From UKL13-2 sp036394575 (lineage in GTDB: Bacteria > Pseudomonadota > Gammaproteobacteria > Burkholderiales > Usitatibacteraceae): 38,068 nt of DNA. Under the pieces are notes generated by a model that had not been told where the DNA came from, did no database searches, and was given only the letters and a program-made list of their open reading frames with translations. The translations under genes and the position numbers were made by a program. Positions 23,148 to 31,396 of the stretch are shown here, in pieces. The number at the start of each line of letters is the position of its first letter. Within the stretch, counting starts at the first letter, position 1. The stretch covers positions 1-38,068 of the forward strand of contig DASWEY010000075.1 in NCBI GenBank assembly GCA_036394575.1, written 5' to 3'.

Positions 23148-24426
23148 GTTTGGATTTTTGCTGTTGTTGTAAAGAAGCCGGCACGGCCAGGTAAAGACCG
23201 GCGGCGTGATTGACCACGGCATACGCGATTTCCGCCTTGCTGCCTTTGGGAACCGGATGGTCACCGCTGGCATCGACGATGGTCACCTCGTTGTCGTCGG
23301 CACCGATGGCGGTGGTTGCCAGATTGGCGACAATCATCGGGATGCCTTTGGCCACGCGCTTCTTGCGGGCGTACTCGAGCACATCGCGGCTTTCCGCGGC
23401 AAAACCGACACAGAATGGCGCCGGTGCCAAGCCGGCGACGGTGGCAAGAATATCGACGGTGGGTTGCAGGGCCAGCGTCAGGTCATCGCTTGATTTTTTC
23501 ATCTTGTGCGCCTGCGGCAGTGCCGGCGTGTAGTCGGCAACCGCGGCGACGGCGAAGAAAAGATCGGTTTGCGCAATATGGCTCATCACGGCGGCATGCA
23601 TGTCTGCGGCCGTTTGCACGCGTATGGTGGTCATGCCAGCGGGATCGGCCAGCGCCGTGGGGCCGCTGATCAGGGTGATGTCGGCGCCGGCATCGCGCAA
23701 TGCGACCGCGATCGCATAGCCCATCTTCCCCGAACTGGCATTGGTGATGCCGCGTACCGGGTCGATCGGCTCAAAGGTGGGACCGGCCGTGACCAAAGCG
23801 CGCTTGCCGGCAAGCGATTTCGGGGCGGACCTCACGGCATAAAAAGACTCGACGTCTGCAAGCAGGGCTTCAGGCTCCAGCATGCGGCCCATGCCGGTTT
23901 CGCCACAGGCCTGGTCGCCTTCATCCGGGCCGAGAATGATGACGCCATCGGCGCGCAATCGCGTCACATTGCGCTGGGTGGCCGGGTTTTCCCACATTTC
24001 GCGATTCATGGCGGGTGCCAGCAGCAGCGCGCACTCGTCGGCATTGCGCGCGATGCATAGCGTGGACAGCAAATCGTTGCACAGACCATTGGCCAGTTTG
24101 GCCATGAAATCCGCCGTGGCGGGTGCCACCAGGATCGCATCGACCCCACGCGATAGCTCAATATGCGCCATATTGTTGGGAATGCTTGCATCCCAGAGGT
24201 CCGAGTAGACGCGATTGCCCGACAGTGCCTGCAAGGTGGTGGGCGTAATGAAGGCCTTGGCGCCCTCGGTCACCACCACCTGTACCTCGATGGCGGCTTT
24301 TTTCAGGGCGCGTGTCAACTCGGCTGCCTTGTAAGCCGCTATACCCCCAGTGATGCCGAGCACGATGCGGCGCGGCGGCATTGCGCGAGTCGGTACCGCT
24401 TGATGGGTTTTCAGGACTTTGGCCAT
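23140..24426 (-). CDS. coaBC: Bifunctional phosphopantothenoylcysteine decarboxylase/synthase CoaBC
   Basis: CoaBC carries out two steps of coenzyme A synthesis: CTP-dependent joining of phosphopantothenate to cysteine (CoaB) and flavin-dependent decarboxylation (CoaC). The 428-aa protein has CoaC features in the first half: IVLGITGGIAAYKAAEL, the catalytic His in NNMAHIELSRG, PAMNREMW and the flap Cys in GDQACGETGMGRM. The CoaB half has VTAGPTFEPIDPVRGITNASSGKMG, AAVADY and the lysines of HKMKK. The first ATG (24426) gives 15 extra residues; an ATG at 24381 gives an N-terminus like that of E. coli. Only 37 nt separate it from radC, and a TAGAAT box (24433-24438) would start the RNA at or next to the 24426 ATG. 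Confidence 0.96.
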   Translation of the reverse strand: MAKVLKTHQAVPTRAMPPRRIVLGITGGIAAYKAAELTRALKKAAIEVQVVVTEGAKAFITPTTLQALSGNRVYSDLWDASIPNNMAHIELSRGVDAILVAPATADFMAKLANGLCNDLLSTLCIARNADECALLLAPAMNREMWENPATQRNVTRLRADGVIILGPDEGDQACGETGMGRMLEPEALLADVESFYAVRSAPKSLAGKRALVTAGPTFEPIDPVRGITNASSGKMGYAIAVALRDAGADITLISGPTALADPAGMTTIRVQTAADMHAAVMSHIAQTDLFFAVAAVADYTPALPQAHKMKKSSDDLTLALQPTVDILATVAGLAPAPFCVGFAAESRDVLEYARKKRVAKGIPMIVANLATTAIGADDNEVTIVDASGDHPVPKGSKAEIAYAVVNHAAGLYLAVPASLQQQQKSKHA

Positions 24427-24463
24427 TTCGGCATTCTACTTTACGGATTCAAACGTTAACACC

Positions 24464-25144
24464 ATGTCGATCACGCAATGGCCCCAGCATGAACGTCCCC
24501 GCGAACGCCTGCTTGCCCAAGGCGCAACCGCCTTGTCCGACGCCGAACTGCTGGCGATTTTTCTGCGCGTGGGCATGAAAGGCAAAAGCGCAGTGGATCT
24601 GGCGCGCGAACTGGTAAGCACTTTCGGTAGCCTGCATGGCCTGTTTTCGGCCGGCAAGGCGGAGCTATGTGCCATCAATGGCGTAGGTGAAGCCAAATAT
24701 GTGCAATTGCAAGCCGTGCTGGAAATGGCCCGTCGCGCCCTGGCGGAGCAAATGAAGGTGGCCGATGCCCTGTCCTCGCCGCAGGCAGTACGGGATTATT
24801 TGAAGCTGACCCTGGCGCGCCTGCCCCACGAAGTTTTTGTCGCCGTGTTCCTGACGGCCCAAAACCGGGTCATTGCCGTCGAGGAATTATTTCGCGGCAC
24901 CCTGACACAAACCAGCGTCTATCCTCGTGAAATCGTGAAGCGATCACTGGCTCACAATGCAGCCTCGGTAATCTTTGCGCATAATCATCCTTCGGGCGAA
25001 GCCGCGCCCAGTCAAGCCGATCGGGCGCTGACCACAGCGCTGGCCGACGCCTTGGCGTTGGTGGATATCCGGGTCCTGGATCACTTTATTGTTGCTCCCG
25101 GGGCCTCGCTGTCATTTGCGGAGCAGGGAATATTGGCGCCTTAA
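24464..25144 (+). CDS. radC: RadC family JAB/MPN domain protein
   Basis: The 226-aa protein has the RadC layout: an N-terminal UPF0758/helix-hairpin-helix part (RERLLAQGATALSDAELLAIFLRVG, INGVGEAKYVQLQA) and a C-terminal MPN+/JAMM domain with a zinc-binding motif HNHPSGEAAPSQAD from about residue 173. The biochemical role is unknown; older links to DNA repair in E. coli were not upheld. The ATG at 24464 is chosen by similarity (WPQHERPRERLL); upstream codons overlap the coaBC promoter region. rpmB and rpmG follow, the same order as in E. coli. Confidence 0.94.
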   Translation: MSITQWPQHERPRERLLAQGATALSDAELLAIFLRVGMKGKSAVDLARELVSTFGSLHGLFSAGKAELCAINGVGEAKYVQLQAVLEMARRALAEQMKVADALSSPQAVRDYLKLTLARLPHEVFVAVFLTAQNRVIAVEELFRGTLTQTSVYPREIVKRSLAHNAASVIFAHNHPSGEAAPSQADRALTTALADALALVDIRVLDHFIVAPGASLSFAEQGILAP

Positions 25145-25187
25145 TTGGTGCCATAGCCGATTATTTGGCGCGATGCCAAGATGGCAC

Positions 25188-25217
25188 TTGCGCTAAGTAT
25201 CTGGTTTTGGCTATAAT
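25188..25217 (+). promoter_or_regulatory. Promoter of rpmB-rpmG
   Basis: A perfect -10 TATAAT (25212-25217) is preceded after 18 nt by TTGCGC (25188-25193). A small dyad TGCCA-AGA-TGGCA (25174-25186) sits just upstream of the -35. The predicted start near 25224 gives a leader of about 48 nt and an AAGAGG ribosome-binding site (25260-25265). Confidence 0.65.
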
Positions 25218-25271
25218 TTAAAGCTGTCTGTAGCCTAACCGTGAAGTTTCCAATCGTTTAAGAGGTGTGCC

Positions 25272-25508
25272 ATGGCACGCGTTTGCCAAGTAACGGGCAA
25301 AGCCCCGATGGTGGGTAACAATGTTTCCCACGCCAATAACAAGACCAAGCGTCGCTTTCTGCCGAATCTGCAGTATCGCCGTTTCTGGGTTGAATCCGAA
25401 AATCGTTGGGTGCGCCTGCGCCTGACCAATGCCGGCCTGCGTACCATCGACAAGAATGGTATCGATGTGGTGCTGGCTAAATTGCGCGCCGAAGGCGTCG
25501 CGGTTTAA
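25272..25508 (+). CDS. rpmB: 50S ribosomal protein L28
   Basis: L28 is a structural protein of the large subunit. The 78-aa product is typical throughout: MARVCQVTGKAPMVGNNVSH, KTKRRFLPNLQYRRFW and RLTNAGLRTIDKNGID. A good Shine-Dalgarno AAGAGG lies 6 nt before the ATG, and a strong promoter precedes it. rpmG follows after 14 nt, forming the conserved rpmBG operon. Confidence 0.98.
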   Translation: MARVCQVTGKAPMVGNNVSHANNKTKRRFLPNLQYRRFWVESENRWVRLRLTNAGLRTIDKNGIDVVLAKLRAEGVAV

Positions 25509-25522
25509 CCAAGGGACTGATC

Positions 25523-25678
25523 ATGAGAGACAAAATCAAACTGGAATCGTCGGCCGGCACGGGACATTTCTATACCACCAGCAAAAACAAGCGCACCATG
25601 CCCGAAAAAATGGAGATCATGAAGTTCGATCCCAAGGCCCGCAAGCATGTGATGTACAAGGAAACGAAGCTGAAGTAA
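25523..25678 (+). CDS. rpmG: 50S ribosomal protein L33
   Basis: This 51-aa gene encodes L33: it begins MRDKIKLESSAGTGHFYTT, continues with KNKRTMPEKMEIMKFDPKAR, and ends HVMYKETKLK. It is the form without zinc cysteines. It starts 14 nt after rpmB and is followed by a strong terminator at 25736-25763. Confidence 0.98.
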   Translation: MRDKIKLESSAGTGHFYTTSKNKRTMPEKMEIMKFDPKARKHVMYKETKLK

Positions 25679-25735
25679 TCGCCGGGGCCGCCGATAGGCT
25701 GATAACCCCTGATATCTAAAGATTCTGGGACCAAT

Positions 25736-25763
25736 AAAAAACCCGCCAAATGGCGGGTTTTTT
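25736..25763. terminator. Bidirectional intrinsic terminator between rpmG and desaturase
   Basis: A run of A, then CCCGCCA-AA-TGGCGGG and a run of six T gives a perfect stem with a T-tract on both strands. It serves rpmG (plus) and the desaturase gene (minus), whose stop is at 25795. Confidence 0.92.
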
Positions 25764-25794
25764 ATTGTGGCAACGTCTGTATCTATTGCTGTGT

Positions 25795-26991
25795 TCAGGC
25801 GTAAGCGCGCAGGCGGCGTGAGAACTGCTGCAGAGCCAGAATGCCCGAGGCTTCGGCGCGTTTGCACCAGTCTTCGAGGTTGGCGACCAGTTCTTCCTTG
25901 GAAACCGTTGAACGTTCCCAGGTTGCCATCAATTCTTTCTTGAAGGCATAGACGGTTTGAAGCACGCGGCTGCCCTGCAGGGCAGCGTCCAGGCCTTGCT
26001 GATGATCCTGCGGCAAGGCGGCGCGATCAGCATACATCCAACCCCTGAAGCGATTCCAGGCGCTGCCCGAGCGCATGCCGCCGAAGGCAGTGCCCTCGTC
26101 GCGCAGACGCTGAATTTCGCTGCGGCAGGTGGCTTTAAGCGAGCGCGCGTAACGGGTCGTGATTTCGTAGCGATGGGCAATGACAGCCTGCACGGTTTCG
26201 ATGTCGCAGGCCACTTTGGTGAGGTCGAAACGCGCCTTGGGCGCGACTTTTTTCACCTTGGCGAGGCCAAGCGTTTCCAGCGCACGGATATACAACCAGC
26301 CGATATCGAACTCGTACCAGCGCATCGAAAAGCGCGCCGAGGTCGGGAAAGCATGATGGTTGTTGTGCAATTCCTCGCCGCCGATCCAGAAGGCGACCGG
26401 GGTGATGTTGGTACTGGTGTCGGTCACCGTGTAATGCCGGTAGCCCCAGTAATGGCCGATGCCGTTGATCACGCCGGCGGCATGTATCGGAATCCAGGCC
26501 ATTTGCACTGCCCAGATGGTCGCGCCGATCGGTCCGAACAGTACCAGGTTCAGTCCCAGCATCAGGCCGGCGCCCTGCCAGGAGTATTTGGAGTAGACAT
26601 TGCGTTCGATCCAGTCATCCGGCACGCCATGGCTGTATTTATCCAGGGTTTCCTGATTCTTGGATTCGGTGCGATACAGTTCCGCACCCTCGGTCAGCAC
26701 TTTTTTGATGCCGAAGAACACCGGGCTGTGCGGATCTTCCGCAGTCTCACACTTGGCGTGATGCTTGCGATGGATCGCGACCCATTCCCTGGTGACCATG
26801 CCCGTGGTCAGCCACAGCCAGAAACGGAAAAAATGGCTGGGAATGGCATGCAGGTCGAGCCCACGGTGGGCCTGGGCGCGATGCAGAAAAATGGTGACGG
26901 CGGCGATGGTGACATGGGTCAGCAAAAGCGCGACTACGATGTAGCCCCACCAAGGCAGATCAATCAGGCCGTTGAGGAAAGTAAAGTCCAA
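25795..26991 (-). CDS. Acyl-lipid/acyl-CoA fatty acid desaturase
   Basis: This is a membrane di-iron desaturase that puts a double bond into a fatty acyl chain, probably at delta-9. The three histidine boxes are present: HRAQAH (37-42), HRKHH (74-78) and LHNNHH in GGEELHNNHHAF. Hydrophobic segments near the N-terminus (YIVVALLLTHVTIAAVTIF) and in the middle (GLMLGLNLVLFGPIGATIW) flank them. The 398-aa length includes a roughly 140-residue C-terminal extension rich in charged residues, as seen in proteobacterial DesC-like enzymes. A -10 box (27019-27024) suggests its own promoter. The exact substrate and regiochemistry are not visible. Confidence 0.92.
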   Translation of the reverse strand: MDFTFLNGLIDLPWWGYIVVALLLTHVTIAAVTIFLHRAQAHRGLDLHAIPSHFFRFWLWLTTGMVTREWVAIHRKHHAKCETAEDPHSPVFFGIKKVLTEGAELYRTESKNQETLDKYSHGVPDDWIERNVYSKYSWQGAGLMLGLNLVLFGPIGATIWAVQMAWIPIHAAGVINGIGHYWGYRHYTVTDTSTNITPVAFWIGGEELHNNHHAFPTSARFSMRWYEFDIGWLYIRALETLGLAKVKKVAPKARFDLTKVACDIETVQAVIAHRYEITTRYARSLKATCRSEIQRLRDEGTAFGGMRSGSAWNRFRGWMYADRAALPQDHQQGLDAALQGSRVLQTVYAFKKELMATWERSTVSKEELVANLEDWCKRAEASGILALQQFSRRLRAYA

Positions 26992-27018
26992 GAAAAACTC
27001 CTTTGCAGTAATACCCGC

Positions 27019-27024
27019 ATTTTA
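27019..27024 (-). promoter_or_regulatory. -10 box TAAAAT for the desaturase gene
   Basis: On the minus strand GGCGTAAAATGCGG contains TAAAAT 27 nt upstream of the ATG. TTGCCC (27045-27040) lies 15 nt further as a weak -35. An AAAGGAG ribosome-binding site lies between this box and the ATG at 26991. Confidence 0.45.
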
Positions 27025-27081
27025 CGCCGAAATGACAAAGGGCAAGCCATATTCCGCTATGTGGCACGAAAACAGCCAACT

Positions 27082-28401
27082 TTAAGTCGATTTTGCAGAT
27101 TGCGACGGTTTCAATGGGCCGTTTGGAGCATCCGAAACTACCCCCGCGTTCACAAAACGCAATTCGCGCTGCGGATAGGGGATGGAAATTTTGGCTTCCC
27201 GGAAGGCGCGCCAGGCGCGCATCAATACATCCGAACGCAGGCTGGATTGACCCAACTCGGCGTCGTGAATCCATACCGTTAGCTCCAATTCGATGCCGTT
27301 GTCGCCTAATTCCTTCAATTGAACGACAGGCGCCGGGTTCTTTTCAACCCGTGGATTGTCTCGGGCCGAGGCCAACAGGATCGCCATGGCTATGTCCAGA
27401 TCGGTCTCATAAGCCACCGTTACGCTGATTTTGACCGCCACTTTGGGATCGGTATAAGTATGGTTGATAACCGTATTGGTAACCAGGGAATCGTTGGGGA
27501 TGATCGCCTCGGTGCCGTCGAGCCCTTTGATCACCGTGTAGCGTCCCTTGATGCCCTGGACCACCCCGTGCCGGCCTTCAATGGTGATCAAATCGCCGAG
27601 GCGGATCGAGCGGTCGAGCAGGATGATGAAGCCGCTGACATAATTGCTGGCGATTTTCTGCATACCGAAGCCGAGACCGACGCCCAGCGCGCCACCGAAT
27701 ACCGACAGCAGGGACAGCGGGATGCCCACTAGCGGCAGGGCGATCAACAGGGCGACGACCAGCGACAACACACGAACGAACTTGGTAATGACCACGCGCG
27801 AACTCATGTCGATGGTGGCGGCGCGCATGACCCGCTTCTCGATCAGGCTCGAAATCGACAGCGCAATGAACAACGTAATCAGCGCCAGCACCAGGGCTTC
27901 CAGAATCTGTCGCAGCGACAGTTCCTGCTTGTTCAGCACTAGACGCGTATCCTCCAGCGCGCCGAGCAGTTCGGGAAGCACTCCGGTCAGGTAGAGGGCG
28001 ACGATGCCCCAGACAGTGATGGCGATGAAACGCTCCGACGTCTTCAGGAACGGGCTGGGCGGAATCAGATGGCGCAGCACATAGAGCGCCAAACGAATCA
28101 TGGCGTAGGACGCGATCAGCGGCATCGCCACATGAAAGATCGGCACCGGTTGCAGTTTGGCCAGCAGGGCGCGACTCAGCAGGGCGAACACCAGGAAGGA
28201 CAAAGGCAGTACCAATCGGTGCGCGCTGCCGGCACCGATTTTGGCCAACCCCGGTTCCAGATCGTCCGGCAGCCGCAGGCGGATGATGCGCGCCGCCAGC
28301 AGGGCCATCAGGAACGCGACCAGCAACAGGGCCAGCTGAACCATGCCCTGCTTCGACAGCAGGGCGCTGGTCAGCGCATCGAAATCAAAAATGAAGCTCA
28401 T
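27082..28401 (-). CDS. MscS-type mechanosensitive channel
   Basis: MscS-family channels open under membrane tension and release solutes during hypo-osmotic shock. The 439-aa protein has about six membrane segments. The pore-lining helix and first beta domain read LLSVFGGALGVGLGFGMQKIASNYVSGFIILLDR. This is followed by IRLGDLITIEGRHGVVQGI, TEAIIPNDSLVTNTVINHT and an alpha/beta C-terminal domain. It is longer than E. coli MscS (286 aa) because of extra N-terminal membrane helices. Its start overlaps the end of the rsmB gene in ATGA, so it is translationally coupled to it. Confidence 0.92.
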   Translation of the reverse strand: MSFIFDFDALTSALLSKQGMVQLALLLVAFLMALLAARIIRLRLPDDLEPGLAKIGAGSAHRLVLPLSFLVFALLSRALLAKLQPVPIFHVAMPLIASYAMIRLALYVLRHLIPPSPFLKTSERFIAITVWGIVALYLTGVLPELLGALEDTRLVLNKQELSLRQILEALVLALITLFIALSISSLIEKRVMRAATIDMSSRVVITKFVRVLSLVVALLIALPLVGIPLSLLSVFGGALGVGLGFGMQKIASNYVSGFIILLDRSIRLGDLITIEGRHGVVQGIKGRYTVIKGLDGTEAIIPNDSLVTNTVINHTYTDPKVAVKISVTVAYETDLDIAMAILLASARDNPRVEKNPAPVVQLKELGDNGIELELTVWIHDAELGQSSLRSDVLMRAWRAFREAKISIPYPQRELRFVNAGVVSDAPNGPLKPSQSAKST

Positions 28402-29705
28402 TCGCTTTCGGGGGCGACGGCAACCGGCTTGGCGGCGACACGGCGCTCAAGCACGGCGGCGAAAAAACCGTCGGTGTGATGGGTTTGCGGGGTGAGCCTG
28501 AAGTAAGGCGACATGCCCTCGATGGCGATTTTCTGCCGGGCCAGCACCTCCGACGCCGGAATCGGCGCGAATTCTGGATGCTGCGCGACAAAATTTTCGA
28601 CGATCATGTCGTTTTCTTCGCGCAAGAAACTGCAGGTGGCGTATACCAGCCGTCCGCCCGGTTTCACCAGGCGCGCGGCCGAGGCCAGAATTGCAGCCTG
28701 TTTTTGGTTCAACTCGGCCAGCCCGGTTTCATGCTGGCGGTATTTGAGATCCGGATTGCGCCGCAATGTGCCCAAGCCGGTGCAGGGCGCATCGACCAAC
28801 ACCCGGTCGACCTTGCCGGCGAGGCGTTTGATGCGCGCGTCGTTCTCGCCGACGATGCGTTGCGGGGTGATATTGGACAGACCGGAGCGTTTCAGGCGCG
28901 GACCCAGATTGCTCAGACGTTTTTCGGAAACATCGAAGGCATAGACGCGGCCGGTCGAGGCCATGGCCGCCGCAATCAGCAGCGATTTGCCGCCGGCGCC
29001 CGCGCAAAAATCGACCACCATCTCGCCGCGCCGTGCCTCGAGCAGCAAGCCGAGCAACTGGCTGCCCTCGTCCTGTACCTCGATGAATCCTTCGACAAAG
29101 GCAGGATGCTGCGCCAGGGAAATTTTGCTTTCCAGGCGAATGCCCAGCGGCGAGAACGGGGTCGCCGCGCATTTGATGCCTTCCTGTGCAAAACGCGCCA
29201 GCACCGCGTCGCGTTTGGCCTTGAACGCATTGACGCGCAGATCCAGCGGCGCCGCGTTCATCATGCTGCGTCCCAGATTGATAATCTCGTCGCGGCTCAT
29301 CTGCGTCTCAAGCCGGGTCACCACCCAGTCCGGCAATTCGGCCTCCACCGCCAGGGGCAATACGGGCGCTGTGCCGGCCTTGATTCCGGCCAACCATTGA
29401 TCTTCGCCGGCGCGCAGCAGGGGGGCGAGCTCGCGTTGGCTGAGACCTTGTACGCGCATCAGCGCCAGCAGAGCCAGGTTGCGTGGCTTGCCGTCGGGCA
29501 CCAGATGTTCCAGTGTGCGCCGATGACGCAGTACCGCATAGATGGCTTCGGCGATGACGCCGCGATCGCGATGCCCGAGTTTGGGGTGCTCGCGGAAAAA
29601 GAACTTGAGCCCGACGTCGGCGGGCGAGGTCAGCGGCAGGATGATGGTCAGGGCTTCAACCAGGGCATTGAACAGCGCGGGAGTGATCGAGGAGGTCATG
29701 GACAT
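28398..29705 (-). CDS. rsmB: RsmB-type 16S rRNA m5C methyltransferase
   Basis: RsmB/NOP-family enzymes methylate a cytosine in 16S rRNA using SAM. The protein (435 aa from the ATG at 29705) has an N-terminal helical NusB-like part, the SAM motif VVDFCAGAGGKSLLIAAAM, and both catalytic cysteines: DAPCTGLGTLRRNPD and LVYATCSFLREEND. A TTG at 29723 and an ATG at 29699 are other starts; none has a good Shine-Dalgarno. Whether it is RsmB or another family member is inferred from length (E. coli RsmB is 429 aa). The mscS-type gene follows with a 4-nt overlap. Confidence 0.88.
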   Translation of the reverse strand: MSMTSSITPALFNALVEALTIILPLTSPADVGLKFFFREHPKLGHRDRGVIAEAIYAVLRHRRTLEHLVPDGKPRNLALLALMRVQGLSQRELAPLLRAGEDQWLAGIKAGTAPVLPLAVEAELPDWVVTRLETQMSRDEIINLGRSMMNAAPLDLRVNAFKAKRDAVLARFAQEGIKCAATPFSPLGIRLESKISLAQHPAFVEGFIEVQDEGSQLLGLLLEARRGEMVVDFCAGAGGKSLLIAAAMASTGRVYAFDVSEKRLSNLGPRLKRSGLSNITPQRIVGENDARIKRLAGKVDRVLVDAPCTGLGTLRRNPDLKYRQHETGLAELNQKQAAILASAARLVKPGGRLVYATCSFLREENDMIVENFVAQHPEFAPIPASEVLARQKIAIEGMSPYFRLTPQTHHTDGFFAAVLERRVAAKPVAVAPESE

Positions 29706-29840
29706 GGGGGGATTATCGCCCAAGCGGCAGGCCGAATGAAAACTAAGGCGTTAAAGGAGGCGATACACGAGGAGATGCGAGGACGAGGAGATGCCCCGGT
29801 GGCATGCCGCCTGCGGCGCATTGAGGACATTGTGGCGACG

Positions 29841-30581
29841 CTAGCCGCCGGTGCTGATACTGGTGACGGTCTGCTCGATCAGAAAACGCCCGGCGAAAAA
29901 CTTGAGTTTCACCGGCAGATAGAAATTTTCCGGCGCCAGCCACACTTCGTAGACATCCTCGGGATCGGCCGCCATGCTTTTCAGGTGCACCGTCTTGAGC
30001 GGCCCCATGGCGGTTTGCAGGGTTTCGTCGCCGACCCGCAGGAATTCATGGCGATAGATCTTGCGCGCATTGCTCGCCATCACGATCAGCCGGTCGCTGT
30101 CATTTTTCAGCGCCTGCATATCGTAGGGCAGCTGAAACAGGAAGCTGAGCGTATCCTGCAGGCCTGGCGGCAAGGGCATCACCTTGTTTTCGCCGCGTGC
30201 GAACAGCTTGAGCTCCTTGCCGTCGCGGTTGAAATTGGCGGTATCGGCCATGCCGTCGCCGCGTTTGATGGAAAAGAATGCGGGCTGCAGGCCCTGCGCA
30301 CTGATGTCGCCGCGGCTGCTTTGGCGCAGTGCGCCGACCAGGGAAAAGAATCCTTTGGCTTCGATGCTGCTTTCGAGGTTGTAGCGTGTGCCCTCGCGTT
30401 TCCAGGCAAGGGAGGCGATGCCGTCGGTCAGGCTGGACGTCAGTCGATAGCTGATGTTGACGCTTTCCGGCAGCGTTACGTTCGGCCCCGCGGCGGTGGC
30501 GCCGGCGGCGAAAACCGGCGACAGCATCGTCGTGCCGATCAGGGCGATGCGTATCAGTGCAGCAGCAAATGAAGAAGTCAT
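29841..30581 (-). CDS. DUF3108 domain exported protein
   Basis: The 246-aa protein has a signal peptide (IALIGTTMLSPVFAAGATA) and then a beta-strand-rich body typical of DUF3108: NISYRLTSSLTDGIASLAWKR, SLVGALRQSSRGDISAQGL, EVWLAPENFYLPVKLKF. It is probably periplasmic. No catalytic motif is visible and the function is unknown. It lies 33 nt after purN and before the rRNA methyltransferase gene. The repeated alternation of short hydrophobic strands suggests an open beta barrel or lipid-carrier-like fold, but that is inference. Confidence 0.85.
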   Translation of the reverse strand: MTSSFAAALIRIALIGTTMLSPVFAAGATAAGPNVTLPESVNISYRLTSSLTDGIASLAWKREGTRYNLESSIEAKGFFSLVGALRQSSRGDISAQGLQPAFFSIKRGDGMADTANFNRDGKELKLFARGENKVMPLPPGLQDTLSFLFQLPYDMQALKNDSDRLIVMASNARKIYRHEFLRVGDETLQTAMGPLKTVHLKSMAADPEDVYEVWLAPENFYLPVKLKFFAGRFLIEQTVTSISTGG

Positions 30582-30614
30582 ACAGGCAAATTTTCCATGA
30601 CGGGCGTCAAATCC

Positions 30615-31262
30615 TCAGGCTTCATCGGGCACAACGAGCGCCGGGGCGAGCATGGACGGTAAAACGTCCAGATCGCGAATCCGGACGACGCCATTCCGCA
30701 ATTCCACGCGGTCGGCGGCCAGCCAGGCCAGCGCCTGCGGATAGATGCGATGTTCCTGCTGCAATACACGCCGGGTGAGACTGTCTTCGGTGTCATCGGG
30801 CACAACCGGCACGGCGGCCTGGATGATGATGGGCCCGTGATCGAGTGCCGGGGTGACGAAATGCACCGTGGTGCCATGAATTTTTACACCGCTTTCAATG
30901 GCGCGCCGATGGGTATGCAGGCCGGTGAAGGCCGGCAGCAGCGAGGGATGAATATTGATGATGCGATTGACGTATTGGCCGATGAAATCCGCGGTGAGAA
31001 TGCGCATGAACCCGGCCAGCACGATGTAATCCGGGGTGTGGCGATTGATGGTCTCGGCAAGCGCCGCATCGAAGGCCTCGCGCGAGGAATGAGTCTTATG
31101 GTCGAGCGCAATGGCCGGGATGCCGCGATTGCGCGCGGTTTCGAGCCCTCGGGCTTCGGGACGATTGGAAATCACCGCGCGAACCTGCAGCGGCAAGCCG
31201 GCGTCGAGGATCGCCTCCATATTGCTGCCGCGACCGGAAATGAGGATGACGATGGATTTCAT
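30615..31262 (-). CDS. purN: Phosphoribosylglycinamide formyltransferase PurN
   Basis: PurN transfers a formyl group from 10-formyltetrahydrofolate to GAR, the third step of purine synthesis. The 215-aa protein has the N-terminal IVILISGRGSNMEAIL, the catalytic INIHPSLLPAFTGLHTH with its Asn and His, and HGTTVHFVTPALDHGPIIIQ with the catalytic Asp. Length is close to E. coli PurN (212 aa). It follows purM in the same direction, as is usual, but with a 134-nt gap holding a stem-loop repeat. Confidence 0.97.
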   Translation of the reverse strand: MKSIVILISGRGSNMEAILDAGLPLQVRAVISNRPEARGLETARNRGIPAIALDHKTHSSREAFDAALAETINRHTPDYIVLAGFMRILTADFIGQYVNRIINIHPSLLPAFTGLHTHRRAIESGVKIHGTTVHFVTPALDHGPIIIQAAVPVVPDDTEDSLTRRVLQQEHRIYPQALAWLAADRVELRNGVVRIRDLDVLPSMLAPALVVPDEA

Positions 31263-31296
31263 GGATTCGGTACGCGTTCACCGCAGCGCTCGTCGC

Positions 31297-31353
31297 GAAA
31301 ATCAGGCTCAAGCACTGGCGCGCCTTTTCAGGCATTTTTGCCCCGAAAGGCGC
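31297..31353 (-). repeat. Stem-loop repeat between purM and purN (copy 2)
   Basis: An 8-bp perfect outer stem (31320-31327 with 31346-31353), a 3x3 internal loop, an inner stem GGCA/TGCC (31331-31334 with 31339-31342) and a 4-nt loop form a neat hairpin. Read on the minus strand, its core 31349-31330 equals 2939-2958 upstream of glcE exactly, and 43 of 54 positions match overall. It lies 34 nt before the purN ATG in the sense orientation. No U-tract follows, so it is not an ordinary terminator. Confidence 0.65.
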
Positions 31354-31396
31354 ATGGATAAAGGAGTTTTGTTTTTTGGTCCTTGCTGAAGCAGGC

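Noticed and set aside
25957..27282. A 441-codon plus-strand frame antisense to the desaturase
   Set aside because: The desaturase with all three histidine boxes is clear; the antisense translation resembles nothing and crosses the real promoter.
28476..30572. A 698-codon open frame on the plus strand antisense to rsmB and the DUF3108 gene
   Set aside because: It runs opposite two well-recognised genes, has low-complexity Gln/Arg/His-rich composition typical of antisense frames in GC-rich DNA, and shows no domain.
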